Shown: positions 1-7,941 of the stretch, piece after piece | Numbering within the stretch: the first letter of the stretch is position 1 | Layout of the letters: every line of letters starts with the position of its first letter | NCBI GenBank assembly: GCA_002429085.1 | Contig: DIYR01000152.1 | Span: 1-16,355 of the forward strand | DNA length: 16,355 nt | Origin: Flavobacteriales bacterium UBA6049 | GTDB taxonomy: Bacteria; Bacteroidota; Bacteroidia; Flavobacteriales_G; Salibacteraceae | Direction: 5' to 3' | Translations under genes and position numbers: made by a program | The notes under the pieces: generated by a model | Seen by the model: only the letters and a program-made list of their open reading frames with translations | What the model was told of the DNA's origin: nothing | Database searches by the model: none

Positions 1-191
1 TGATTGATCGTGAAGGCGAAGTTGTGAGTAGAGATCAAATTTTAGAAACTGTTTGGGGATATGATGTCTATCCAAGTACACGAACGATTGACAATTACAT
101 TTTAGCTTTTAGAAAGTATTTTGAAGAAAATCCAAAGGAGCCAAAATACATTCATTCAGTGCGTGGAGTAGGATATAAGTTTACCGCTTAG
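1..191 (+). CDS. OmpR/PhoB-family response regulator, C-terminal DNA-binding part (5' end outside window)
   Basis: Only the last 62 codons are present, read in the frame that starts at base 3 and ending with TAG at 189-191. The visible part is the winged-helix output domain of an OmpR/PhoB-type two-component response regulator. The segment around VVSRDQILETVWGYD is the recognition-helix region, TRTIDNYILAFRKYF the following helix, and HSVRGVGYKFTA the wing and C-terminus, all typical of the family. The receiver domain and any partner histidine kinase lie to the left, so the signal it answers to cannot be told. No convincing terminator follows in the 167 bases before the LysR gene; there is only a 4-bp hairpin near 247-259. 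Confidence 0.9.
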   Translation, partial: IDREGEVVSRDQILETVWGYDVYPSTRTIDNYILAFRKYFEENPKEPKYIHSVRGVGYKFTA

Positions 192-346
192 GAATACTCA
201 CTCACTCAAGCCTCTTCTAAGTTTAAAAAAAGTAGGTTCTTCAATCGTCATTTGGACGAGTATGGAGCATGGCAGCGTGAAAATCTAATCATCATTCTTA
301 ATAGTAATAATTTGATTCGAAAAAGCTATAGTTAACGAAGGGTTAT

Positions 347-354
347 TAGTTTTG
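347..354 (+). promoter_or_regulatory. Bacteroidota -7 promoter element for the LysR gene
   Basis: TAGTTTTG is an exact match to the Bacteroidota TAnnTTTG -7 element and ends only 4 bases before the ATG at 359. A TTTG sits at 311-314, but it is about 32 bases away, further than the usual spacing to the -33 element. Transcription from here would start at or very near the start codon. Confidence 0.5.
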
Positions 355-358
355 CATC

Positions 359-1270
359 ATGAGCGTACAAAGATTAAAGTATGTACAGGCACTTGGAAAG
401 CATAGAAATTTCAAGCATGCGGCTACTGAATTAGGAATCAGTCAACCCGCCCTGTCAAAGGCAGTGAAGCAGCTAGAAGATCAGTATGGAGTTGTATTGT
501 TTGATCGTTCAACAAGACAAGTAAAGCCTACTGAATTCGGATTGATTCTGATGAATTATGCGGATCGTATTTTGCCTCAGTACAACGAAATAGAACGGGA
601 AATAGAGCTATTAAAAGGATTTGAAAAGGGAAGGCTTGTTATTGGTTGTGACGCATTTCATGTAGAAACAGAGGTAGCAGAAGCGTTAAAAAGAATGCTA
701 GCGGAGCATCCTCGTTTAAGATATAAAGTTGTAACAGGACATGTTGATGACTTGTTACGCCAATTGAATGAGAAGCATGTTGATATTGTGATTGGTGCAC
801 CAGTAGATGATCTTCTTCCGCATTTGGATTATGAAATGTACAATTCGCCTCAAGCTGAGATGTTTTGTAGACCAGGTCATCCTATATTAAAACAGAAGGA
901 AATTGAGCTAAAAGACTGTTTTGATTATTCGATAGTTGGCGTAGACACACCTAGTTGGGTTAAAAAATGGATTGCAGAAGATACTGGGTTCTCTGAAAAA
1001 GACGAAAAAGTAGTATCGCCAGTTTTGGCAGTTTGTGACAACTATGGCTTGATCTTCAAATTGGTAAAAGAAACAGATTCTATTTCTGCTGCCCCAGAAG
1101 AGCTACTGAAACCTAAATTAGATTCTGGTGAGTTTGTATCATTTTGTGTGAATGCAGGCAAATTACCGCGTGGTAAGTTTGGTGTGGCAACACTTAGTGG
1201 CAGGCTTGTTCCACCTGCCATGAAGCGTTTTTTAGAAGTATTGAAAGAAGTAATGGAAAGAAGAGGTTAG
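359..1270 (+). CDS. LysR-family transcriptional regulator
   Basis: A 303-residue protein, the normal length for a LysR-type regulator. Residues 1-60 form the N-terminal winged helix-turn-helix, with the family pattern of a FKHAATELGISQPALSKAV helix pair followed by FDRSTRQVKPTEFG. Residues from about 90 to 295 form the periplasmic-binding-like effector domain, including the typical FCRPGHPIL stretch. Five cysteines lie in the effector domain (the first is C97), but the sequence is not close to the OxyR I remember from this phylum, so a redox role is not claimed. The gene points toward the RND efflux operon and its stop codon overlaps that of the channel gene by 4 bases. LysR regulators usually sit divergent from their targets, so control of the pump is possible but not shown. 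The effector is unknown. Confidence 0.9.
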   Translation: MSVQRLKYVQALGKHRNFKHAATELGISQPALSKAVKQLEDQYGVVLFDRSTRQVKPTEFGLILMNYADRILPQYNEIEREIELLKGFEKGRLVIGCDAFHVETEVAEALKRMLAEHPRLRYKVVTGHVDDLLRQLNEKHVDIVIGAPVDDLLPHLDYEMYNSPQAEMFCRPGHPILKQKEIELKDCFDYSIVGVDTPSWVKKWIAEDTGFSEKDEKVVSPVLAVCDNYGLIFKLVKETDSISAAPEELLKPKLDSGEFVSFCVNAGKLPRGKFGVATLSGRLVPPAMKRFLEVLKEVMERRG

Positions 1271-2676
1271 AGATTCCAACCTCCTCCTAAAGCTTTATAT
1301 AATCTTGCGTAGGCACTGAGCAATTGTTGTTTGGTGCCTACATAGTTTTGTTGAGCTTCAAATGCTTGACGCTGCGATTCAAGGTATTCTAAATAGCTAG
1401 TAACACCTTTGTCATAACGTTGCTCTGAAAGCTCCTGTGCATTCAATGCTGCCGTTACGTGGTTGTTTCTAGCTACTAGCTCTATTTTAAGTGTTCTAAT
1501 TTCAACTAAGATATCTTCTACCTCGCGAAAAGCATCTATTACAATAGCTTCATAATTATAGATTGCTTGTTGTGTCTTACTTTTCTCAATATCAACTTGC
1601 CTTTTTAGCTGATTCCAATTAAAAATAGGACCTGCTAAAGAGCCAGATATATTCCAGGCTGGGAAGCTATCAGTTAACTTACTTAAATCATCACTTGCTA
1701 CGCCCAACAGACCAGTTAAACTGATACTTGGTAAACGATTGGCTTGTGCAGCACCGATTAATGCATTTTGAGCTACTAGCTCCTGTTCTGCAGCAATAAT
1801 ATCTGGTCTACGAGCTAATAAGTCACTTGGTAAACCTGCAGGAATACTCACAGCAGTATCATAAACCAACATATCGGTTTGAGTGACTATTTTCTTCGGA
1901 TTTGTACCAGTTAATTGATTGAGTGCATGCTGGTAAAAAGCAATTTGACGCTCAATCACTGGAATACTACTAGCCGCAATTGCCTGTTGAATTTGAGCTT
2001 GATTGACGTCAATTTCAGGAATAACCCCTTTTTCGAAACGTTGTTCAATGATGTATAAGGTACTATCGCGCAGCGAAAGAGTATGATGAGAAATTTGTAA
2101 TCTCTCTTCATATTCAAGTAACCCAAAATAGGTAGTAGCAATAGTTGTTACTAAAGAGATTTGTGCGGCACGATACCCTTCTTGTGTAGCTAGTAATTGA
2201 GCTCTCGCAGATTCATTTAGCCTGCGATATTTACCCCAGAAATCTAATTCCCAATTTACATTGGCTACACCTGAGAAAATATTCTGTTCGTCTGGTAAAA
2301 CAAATCCTTGAAAATTTCCACGGCCAGCCCCTGCTTGGTAGCCAAATTTTGGAAGTAACTCTGCTCGTTGAATTCCAAGGTTATATTGGGCTTGAATGAT
2401 TCGTTCGCCAGCAATTAACAAGTTTTGATTGTGCTCTAAACCTGCTTTTACCAATGAATCTAATATTGGATCTTGGAACAAGCCATACCAATCAATTCCA
2501 GATGCCGAATCAATACGAAGAGAATCTGTATTGATTAAAGAGTCTACTGCGGCAACAGCAAGTGAATCAGAACCAGTAAATTGGTTTGGTACTTTCACTT
2601 CTGTACCATCGTAGTTTTTTCCGAGTTTACACCCTGCTAGAAAAGCGAGCGCAAGAATAAATGCTAGCTTTTTCAT
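1267..2676 (-). CDS. RND efflux outer-membrane channel lipoprotein (TolC/OprM/NodT family)
   Basis: A 469-residue outer-membrane efflux subunit. The N-terminus MKKLAFILALAFLAGC is a lipoprotein signal peptide with a lipobox ending at C16, as in OprM/NodT-type channels. Two OEP-type repeats follow, rich in long amphipathic helices. Family-like stretches include GIDWYGLFQDPILDSLV, LPSDLLARRPDIIAAEQEL (which opens the second repeat) and RYDKGVTSYLEYLESQRQ near the C-terminus. It should trimerise in the outer membrane and form the exit duct for the pump. Its ATG overlaps the pump stop codon as ATGA (2673-2676), so translation is probably coupled. It is the last gene of the operon, and its TAA overlaps the LysR stop on the other strand, leaving no room for a terminator between them. 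Confidence 0.94.
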   Translation of the reverse strand: MKKLAFILALAFLAGCKLGKNYDGTEVKVPNQFTGSDSLAVAAVDSLINTDSLRIDSASGIDWYGLFQDPILDSLVKAGLEHNQNLLIAGERIIQAQYNLGIQRAELLPKFGYQAGAGRGNFQGFVLPDEQNIFSGVANVNWELDFWGKYRRLNESARAQLLATQEGYRAAQISLVTTIATTYFGLLEYEERLQISHHTLSLRDSTLYIIEQRFEKGVIPEIDVNQAQIQQAIAASSIPVIERQIAFYQHALNQLTGTNPKKIVTQTDMLVYDTAVSIPAGLPSDLLARRPDIIAAEQELVAQNALIGAAQANRLPSISLTGLLGVASDDLSKLTDSFPAWNISGSLAGPIFNWNQLKRQVDIEKSKTQQAIYNYEAIVIDAFREVEDILVEIRTLKIELVARNNHVTAALNAQELSEQRYDKGVTSYLEYLESQRQAFEAQQNYVGTKQQLLSAYARLYKALGGGWNL

Positions 2677-5600
2677 GAGTTTGATTGGTTTGCTAGGTTA
2701 TTTTGTTGCTCTCTTTTTTTCTCATATCCAGCTATGTGTCCAATGAGAACAAATAACATCGGATAGAAGAATACTCCCAGAATGGTAGCTACCCCCATTC
2801 CTCCTAACAGTGCCATTCCCATCACTTTTCGTGCTTCAGCTCCTGAACCAGAGGCCATAATTAATGGGAATACACCTAGAATGAAAGAGAATGCAGTCAT
2901 TAGAATTGGTCTGAAACGCAGTTTGGCTGCATTTATAGCTGCATCGAATAATGACATCCCTTCATCAAAGTTCTGTTTAGCAAACTCAACAATGAGGATT
3001 GCATTTTTTGCAGCCATTGCGATGAGCATTACTAAGGAGATTTGTGCAAATACATTTAACTCGTAGCTTTCACTGAAGAAACGAGCTATCCATAAGAATG
3101 AGAATGCTCCAAACACTGCGAATGGAGTTCCAAGCAGAATACTGAATGGCATACTCCAACTTTCGTATTGAGCGGCAAGAATCAGGAATACAAACAGTAA
3201 TGAGAAACCGAAGATAACTCCAGCTTGACCAGAAGCTTTCTTCTCTTGAAAACTCATGGCATTCCAACTATAGGTCATATCATCAGGAAGTATCTCATCT
3301 GCTACCTCTTCTAAGGCATTCATAGCTTGTGCAGAAGTGTATCCTTCCGCAGGAGCACCAGTAACTTCAGCTGACCTGAATAAATTGAATCGGTTTGTAT
3401 AATCTGGACCAGCTACTTCCTTTACTGTAACGAAAGTTGAAATTGGAATGGATTTGCCTTCCTTATTCTTTACGTAGAAAAGCTCTAGTCCATTTTCGTT
3501 TTGGCGATATTCATTTTCTGCCTGAATGTATGCTTTGTACAAGCGGCCAAATCTGTTGAAATCGTTAACATAAGACCCACCTAAGAAGGCTCCGAAAGTG
3601 GTGTATACTTCGTTCAAGTCTACTCCAGATTTCAAGATTTTTTCAGTGTTTAAGTCAATGTAACGTTGAGGCACGGTAGCCTGATACATGGTGAATGCAT
3701 TGCTAATCTCAGGGCGATGGTTTGCCGCTTCAATAAAGGCATATGCATTTTTCGCCAAGTACTGAGGATCTTTACCACTTTTATCTTGAATCATGATACT
3801 GAATCCGGATCCATTTCCAAGACCAGGAATAGCAGGAGGACCAAAACAAAAGGCTCGTGCTCCTTTGATTCTCATAGCCAGTTGCTTGTTAACCTCTAGC
3901 ATGATTTCATCTACTGTTTTTTCACGCAAATCCCAATCTTTTAAGGTGATAAACATGAAACCACTATTTGGCGCCATAGCGCCAGAAATCATACTAAATC
4001 CAGATACGTTTGTTACATAATCAATGTCTTCACGTTCGAGCAACAATTGTTCAATTATTGAAGCTACTTCGTCTGTACGTTGAATTGATGCTGCATTCGG
4101 CAATTGCATGTTTACGAAGAAATAACCTTGATCTTCTTCAGGAATGAATCCTCCAGGAACTTTACTTCCGAATATGAGAGCCGCTACCAAGAAAATTCCG
4201 ATGTATACAAAACCTCTTTTGAATTTACCTGTAATGGCAGAAGTAGTTCCCATGTAAGATTCGGTAGATCGATCGAATACACGATTGAATCCATCAAAGA
4301 ATTTACCCAACGGGCCACCAATGTGTGTTTTTGGTTTTAACAACAACGAGCAAAGAGCTGGACTTAATGACAATGCGTTGATACTTGAGAAGACAACAGA
4401 AACAGCAATAGTAATAGCGAATTGCTGGTATAAGCTTCCTGTAATTCCAGCCATTCCAGCTACAGGAATAAACACAGCAACTAACACCAATGTTGTTGCT
4501 ACTACAGGAGCACTTACTTCTTTCATGGCCATGGTGGTTGCTGTTTTCACATCCATTCCTTTTTCCATGTTTACCTGTACAGCTTCTACCACTACAATGG
4601 CATCATCTACCACAATTCCAATGGCTAGTACTAACCCAAGTAATGAGAGAGTGTTTACCGTAAATCCAAGTACAGGGAATAGCATAAATGCTGCAACCAA
4701 TGACACAGGGATTGCTAAGGTTGGGATTAGTGTTGCTCTCCAATCTTGGATAAAGAGATATACCACCAAGATTACAAGAAGTAATGCAATGACTAAGGTT
4801 TCGATGATCTCATCAATACCAGCAGTAATTGACTTGGTAGCGTCAAGAGAAACATCGTACTTAATTCCTTCAGGGAAATCTTCGGCCAACTCATCCATTT
4901 GAGCACGGATTTGTTCAGCTAGATCTACTGCGTTAGAACCAGGTGCCTGATAGATAGAAATTAATGCACAATCTTTTTGGTTCAATCGAGTGAATGCATT
5001 GTAACTTTCAACACCTAATTCGACTCTTGCAATGTCTTTGATACGAACCTGACTACCGTCTTTTAATGTTCTTACAACCACATTTCCGAATTCTTCTTCG
5101 CTTGCCAAACGATCGGGCATTTGAACTGAATAAGTAAATTCGGTTCCTTTTGGTGCAGGTTCTGCTCCAAATTTACCACCAGGTACAATCACATTCTGCT
5201 GTTGCAGTGCGGCAGTTATTTCAGGAATGGTAATACCTAACTTAGCTAAGCGATCTGGCTTTACCCAGATACGCATACTATAATCGCTTGCTCCTAGTAC
5301 GTCTACACGACCAACCCCTTTGATACGGGCAAGTACATCTTTTACATTGATAATTCCGTAGTTACCTAAGAAGTTCTGATCGTATTCTCCATTTGGAGAA
5401 GAAAGTGTAACCAACATTAAAATGTTGGGCATAGATTTTTCTGTTTTTACCCCAATTCTTTTTACTTCTTCAGGGAGCATTGGAGTAGCAGCAGAAGTAC
5501 GTGTTTGGGCGAAAACCGTACTCATGTCTGGATCAGTTCCAACATCAAAAGAAATGTCAATTGACATGGTGCCATCATTGGCATTGGTAGACTTCATGTA

Positions 5601-5843
5601 AATCATGTTTTCTACCCCATTAATTTGTTGTTCTAATGGAGAAGCAACTGACTGTTCTACATTGATGGCATTTGCTCCAGTAAATGCTGTACTCACTCTC
5701 ACAACAGGTGGAGTGATATTAGGATATTGTTCGAATGGAAGCCCCAAAATGGAAACACCACCAACAATTACCATAAAAATGGCAATTACGATGGCCACGA
5801 TTGGTCTTCGTACGAAGAATATGTGTTTGATTTCTTCTTTCAT
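2673..5843 (-). CDS. RND-family multidrug efflux pump, inner-membrane permease (HAE1 / AcrB-MexB type)
   Basis: A 1056-residue protein, full length for a hydrophobe/amphiphile RND pump. It has the expected plan: a first membrane helix at about 13-34 (with FFVRRPIVAIVIAI), a large periplasmic porter loop, a helix bundle from about 340, a second loop at about 570-870, then a second bundle. The proton-relay residues of AcrB are present: D413-D414 in the helix AIGIVVDDAIVVVE, and K946 in MLIAMAAKNAILIVEF, with T983 further on. It drives export of amphipathic compounds by proton influx as a trimer. The start at 5843 lies 2 bases after the adaptor stop, and the stop overlaps the channel start by 4 bases, so the three genes form one operon. 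Substrate cannot be read from sequence. Nothing appears truncated. Confidence 0.96.
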   Translation of the reverse strand: MKEEIKHIFFVRRPIVAIVIAIFMVIVGGVSILGLPFEQYPNITPPVVRVSTAFTGANAINVEQSVASPLEQQINGVENMIYMKSTNANDGTMSIDISFDVGTDPDMSTVFAQTRTSAATPMLPEEVKRIGVKTEKSMPNILMLVTLSSPNGEYDQNFLGNYGIINVKDVLARIKGVGRVDVLGASDYSMRIWVKPDRLAKLGITIPEITAALQQQNVIVPGGKFGAEPAPKGTEFTYSVQMPDRLASEEEFGNVVVRTLKDGSQVRIKDIARVELGVESYNAFTRLNQKDCALISIYQAPGSNAVDLAEQIRAQMDELAEDFPEGIKYDVSLDATKSITAGIDEIIETLVIALLLVILVVYLFIQDWRATLIPTLAIPVSLVAAFMLFPVLGFTVNTLSLLGLVLAIGIVVDDAIVVVEAVQVNMEKGMDVKTATTMAMKEVSAPVVATTLVLVAVFIPVAGMAGITGSLYQQFAITIAVSVVFSSINALSLSPALCSLLLKPKTHIGGPLGKFFDGFNRVFDRSTESYMGTTSAITGKFKRGFVYIGIFLVAALIFGSKVPGGFIPEEDQGYFFVNMQLPNAASIQRTDEVASIIEQLLLEREDIDYVTNVSGFSMISGAMAPNSGFMFITLKDWDLREKTVDEIMLEVNKQLAMRIKGARAFCFGPPAIPGLGNGSGFSIMIQDKSGKDPQYLAKNAYAFIEAANHRPEISNAFTMYQATVPQRYIDLNTEKILKSGVDLNEVYTTFGAFLGGSYVNDFNRFGRLYKAYIQAENEYRQNENGLELFYVKNKEGKSIPISTFVTVKEVAGPDYTNRFNLFRSAEVTGAPAEGYTSAQAMNALEEVADEILPDDMTYSWNAMSFQEKKASGQAGVIFGFSLLFVFLILAAQYESWSMPFSILLGTPFAVFGAFSFLWIARFFSESYELNVFAQISLVMLIAMAAKNAILIVEFAKQNFDEGMSLFDAAINAAKLRFRPILMTAFSFILGVFPLIMASGSGAEARKVMGMALLGGMGVATILGVFFYPMLFVLIGHIAGYEKKREQQNNLANQSNS

Positions 5844-5845
5844 GA

Positions 5846-6991
5846 CTACTCAGCGTATTGAGAATGGAAAACCGTATCAAATGGCTGAACTGTCATACCA
5901 CTGCGCACATTTTGAATACCTTCAAATAAAATGCGCGTGTCTTTATTTAATCCACCTTTAACGATGTAATAGTCTTGGTAAGAACCACGAATTAGCACTG
6001 GGGTTTGAACAACAATATTGCTGTCATTAAGTCCCCAAACAAAGAAATTACCTTGAAATTCAGATACACATCGTTGAGGAACAAGAGTCGCGTTATCTAC
6101 TTCGTCAATAGCTGCTCTTACTTTAGCAAACTGACCTGGACGAATTAGTCTATTTGGGTTTGGAAAAGAACTTTGAAGTAAAATAGATCCTGTAGATTCT
6201 TCTACACCTCTATCTACGAAGTCAACTGATCCTTTGTGTTCGTATAATGATCCATCACCAAGTACCAGACTTAAGTTAGATTTATTGTGAGGTCCAATCT
6301 CTTCATGGTTGGCACTGGTATCACTTAATGCAATTTTCGCGAATCGCAGATAGTCATTTTCAGTAATGTAGAAATCAACACGCATTGTGTCAATTCTTGA
6401 TACTGTGTTCAAGATTACCGGATTCGGCTCACGACCTACAAATTCTCCAACTTTTGCTTCTGTTTTACCAATTAGACCATTAATAGGAGATTCGATTCTC
6501 GTATAACTTAATTCAATTTCTGCCATTCGAACACCTGCTTGAGCGGCCTCTACTGCTGCTTCGGCAGCACCTTTTTCTGCTATTGCCGCATCTAGATCGG
6601 ATTGACTTACTGCATTGATTTCAGCCAAGGGTTGAATTCGGGTCAAATCATTATTGGCTTTCACTAATGTAATCTTAGCTTGAGCGAGATTACTTTGTGC
6701 TTCTGCTAATTTTGCTTCGAATGGTTGAGAATCAATGGTGTAAAGTAACTGACCTATTTTTACCTTTCGACCTTCATCGAAGTGAATCCCTTCTAAGAAT
6801 CCTTCAACTCTTGCACGTATAGGAATGTCTACTTTTCCGTAAACTTGACCAACAAATTCTTTATCGATTTCTACATCTTTTTGAGTGATGTGAACCACAG
6901 GCAATTTTGGAGGAGGAGGTGCCATGGGCTGTTCTTGTTTGCATCCTACAAGAACAGCAAGGCCTAAAGTTACTAGAGCTATGCGTTTCAT
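5846..6991 (-). CDS. RND efflux periplasmic adaptor (membrane fusion) lipoprotein, AcrA/MexA type
   Basis: A 381-residue adaptor protein. The N-terminus MKRIALVTLGLAVLVGC is a lipoprotein signal peptide with the lipid-accepting cysteine at C17, followed by a proline-rich linker. Next come the first half of the lipoyl-like domain (RARVEGFLEGIHFDEGRKV), an alanine- and glutamate-rich helical hairpin at about 95-160, the second lipoyl half (YTRIESPINGLIGKTEAKVG), and the beta-barrel and membrane-proximal domains (RLIRPGQFAKVRA). It bridges the inner-membrane pump and outer-membrane channel. It is the first gene of the operon, with a good -7 element 29 bases upstream of its ATG and 2 bases between its stop and the pump start. 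The AMP nucleosidase gene upstream on the same strand is 78 bases away and probably separate. Confidence 0.95.
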   Translation of the reverse strand: MKRIALVTLGLAVLVGCKQEQPMAPPPPKLPVVHITQKDVEIDKEFVGQVYGKVDIPIRARVEGFLEGIHFDEGRKVKIGQLLYTIDSQPFEAKLAEAQSNLAQAKITLVKANNDLTRIQPLAEINAVSQSDLDAAIAEKGAAEAAVEAAQAGVRMAEIELSYTRIESPINGLIGKTEAKVGEFVGREPNPVILNTVSRIDTMRVDFYITENDYLRFAKIALSDTSANHEEIGPHNKSNLSLVLGDGSLYEHKGSVDFVDRGVEESTGSILLQSSFPNPNRLIRPGQFAKVRAAIDEVDNATLVPQRCVSEFQGNFFVWGLNDSNIVVQTPVLIRGSYQDYYIVKGGLNKDTRILFEGIQNVRSGMTVQPFDTVFHSQYAE

Positions 6992-7020
6992 TTGGGTTGG
7001 AATTGATTGAAACTATTAAT

Positions 7021-7028
7021 CAAACGTA
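7021..7028 (-). promoter_or_regulatory. Bacteroidota -7 promoter element for the RND efflux operon
   Basis: On the minus strand TACGTTTG is an exact TAnnTTTG match. A TTTA lies about 16 bases upstream as a degenerate -33 element. It sits in the 78-base gap between the AMP nucleosidase stop and the adaptor ATG, giving a leader of roughly 20-25 bases. Confidence 0.6.
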
Positions 7029-7069
7029 CTGATTTTAGATATGATAAAGTGGTAGTGGGTGAGACATAT

Positions 7070-7843
7070 TTAAGCGAAAATTAAATGCTTAACAGACTCA
7101 CCGCTATCTCGTAACTCTCTTAAAGCATCGATACCTATTTGGATATGATCTTTTACGAAGTTTTTTGTAACAGCTTCATCGCTCTTATCTGTTTTTACGC
7201 CCTCTGGAACCATGGGGTTATCTGATACAAGGAGCAAAGCTCCGTGCGGAATTTCATTTACGAACCCAGTGATAAATACAGTAGCCGTTTCCATATCGAT
7301 AGCCATTGCTCTAATCTCACGCAGGTATTTTTTGAACTTCTTATCATGTTCCCATACTCTTCTATTGGTGGTATAACATGTACCAGTCCAATAATCGCGT
7401 TTGTGCTTTTTAATAGCATAAGAAACACTCTGTTGTAAACGGAAAGAAGGCAGGGCAGGTATTTCTGGCGGCATATAATCGTTAGATGTTCCCTCACCTC
7501 TAATTGCTGCAATTGGAAGGATTAAGTCTCCAACTTTTGTTTTTTTCTTGAGTCCGCCACACTTACCCAAGAAAAGTACTGCTTTAGGATTAATGGCTGA
7601 GAGCAAGTCCATCACGGTGGCAGCCATCGGACTACCTATTCCAAAGTTTATAATGCTAATGTCTTCTGCAGTAGCAGATTGCATTGGCTTGTCAGAGCCT
7701 CTTACTTCAACGCCCATTTGTTCTGCAAAGCGTTGTACATAATCTCCGAAGTTGGTTAATAAAATATACTCTCCGAATTCTTCTAGGGGAACCCCAGTAT
7801 ATCGTGGAAGCCAGTTGGCAGTGATTTCAGATTTTGTCTTCAT
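7070..7843 (-). CDS. amn: AMP nucleosidase (nucleoside phosphorylase superfamily)
   Basis: A 257-residue enzyme expected to hydrolyse AMP to adenine and ribose 5-phosphate in the cytoplasm, feeding purine salvage and setting AMP level. It matches the short AMP nucleosidase typical of Bacteroidota as I remember it. Supporting stretches are NWLPRYTGVPLEEFGEYILL at the N-terminus, NPKAVLFLGKCGGLKK at about 85-100, the RGEGTSNDY segment, the ribose-binding DMETA at 184-188, and LLVSDNP at 204-210, where D208 is the likely purine-contacting aspartate. The ATG at 7843 is chosen over an in-frame ATG at 7918, because the extra 25 codons would run through the terminator of the upstream gene and look nothing like the family. 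It lacks the N-terminal regulatory domain of the longer E. coli enzyme. MTA/SAH nucleosidase-like activity is the main alternative. Confidence 0.88.
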   Translation of the reverse strand: MKTKSEITANWLPRYTGVPLEEFGEYILLTNFGDYVQRFAEQMGVEVRGSDKPMQSATAEDISIINFGIGSPMAATVMDLLSAINPKAVLFLGKCGGLKKKTKVGDLILPIAAIRGEGTSNDYMPPEIPALPSFRLQQSVSYAIKKHKRDYWTGTCYTTNRRVWEHDKKFKKYLREIRAMAIDMETATVFITGFVNEIPHGALLLVSDNPMVPEGVKTDKSDEAVTKNFVKDHIQIGIDALRELRDSGESVKHLIFA

Positions 7844-7856
7844 AAATGTAAGATAG

Positions 7857-7864
7857 CAAAACTT
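7857..7864 (-). promoter_or_regulatory. Possible -7 element for AMP nucleosidase
   Basis: Minus-strand AAGTTTTG matches TAnnTTTG at every fixed position but the first. It lies between the upstream terminator and the ATG at 7843, where a promoter is needed. No good -33 TTG is seen at the right distance, so this is weak. Confidence 0.3.
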
Positions 7865-7879
7865 GTGTGTTACAAGAAT

Positions 7880-7910
7880 AAAAAAAGCCTCCCGATTGAA
7901 CGGGAGGCTT
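7880..7910 (-). terminator. Rho-independent terminator of the T9SS cargo gene
   Basis: A perfect 10-bp stem (AAGCCTCCCG with CGGGAGGCTT, 7885-7894 and 7901-7910) and a 6-base loop are followed on the minus strand by a run of seven T (7886-7880). It lies 32 bases beyond the stop codon of the gene at 7942-10254 and just upstream of the AMP nucleosidase start. Confidence 0.92.
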
Positions 7911-7941
7911 AATCTCATAGCGATCGGATGTTAGATAGGCC

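Noticed and set aside
1198..1233. Hairpin TGGCAGG/CCTGCCA followed by six T inside the LysR 3' end
   Set aside because: The loop is 9 bases and the T-run starts 7 bases past the stem, within coding sequence. It is not a standard terminator.
4285..4902. A 205-codon open frame on the + strand
   Set aside because: It is antisense to the RND pump gene, has low-complexity Thr/Ala/Ser-rich content, and resembles no family. It is a shadow of the pump's codon usage.
7862..7876. Inverted repeat CTTGT-N5-ACAAG over the possible AMP nucleosidase promoter
   Set aside because: The arms are only 5 bp. Without conservation data this is not enough to call an operator.
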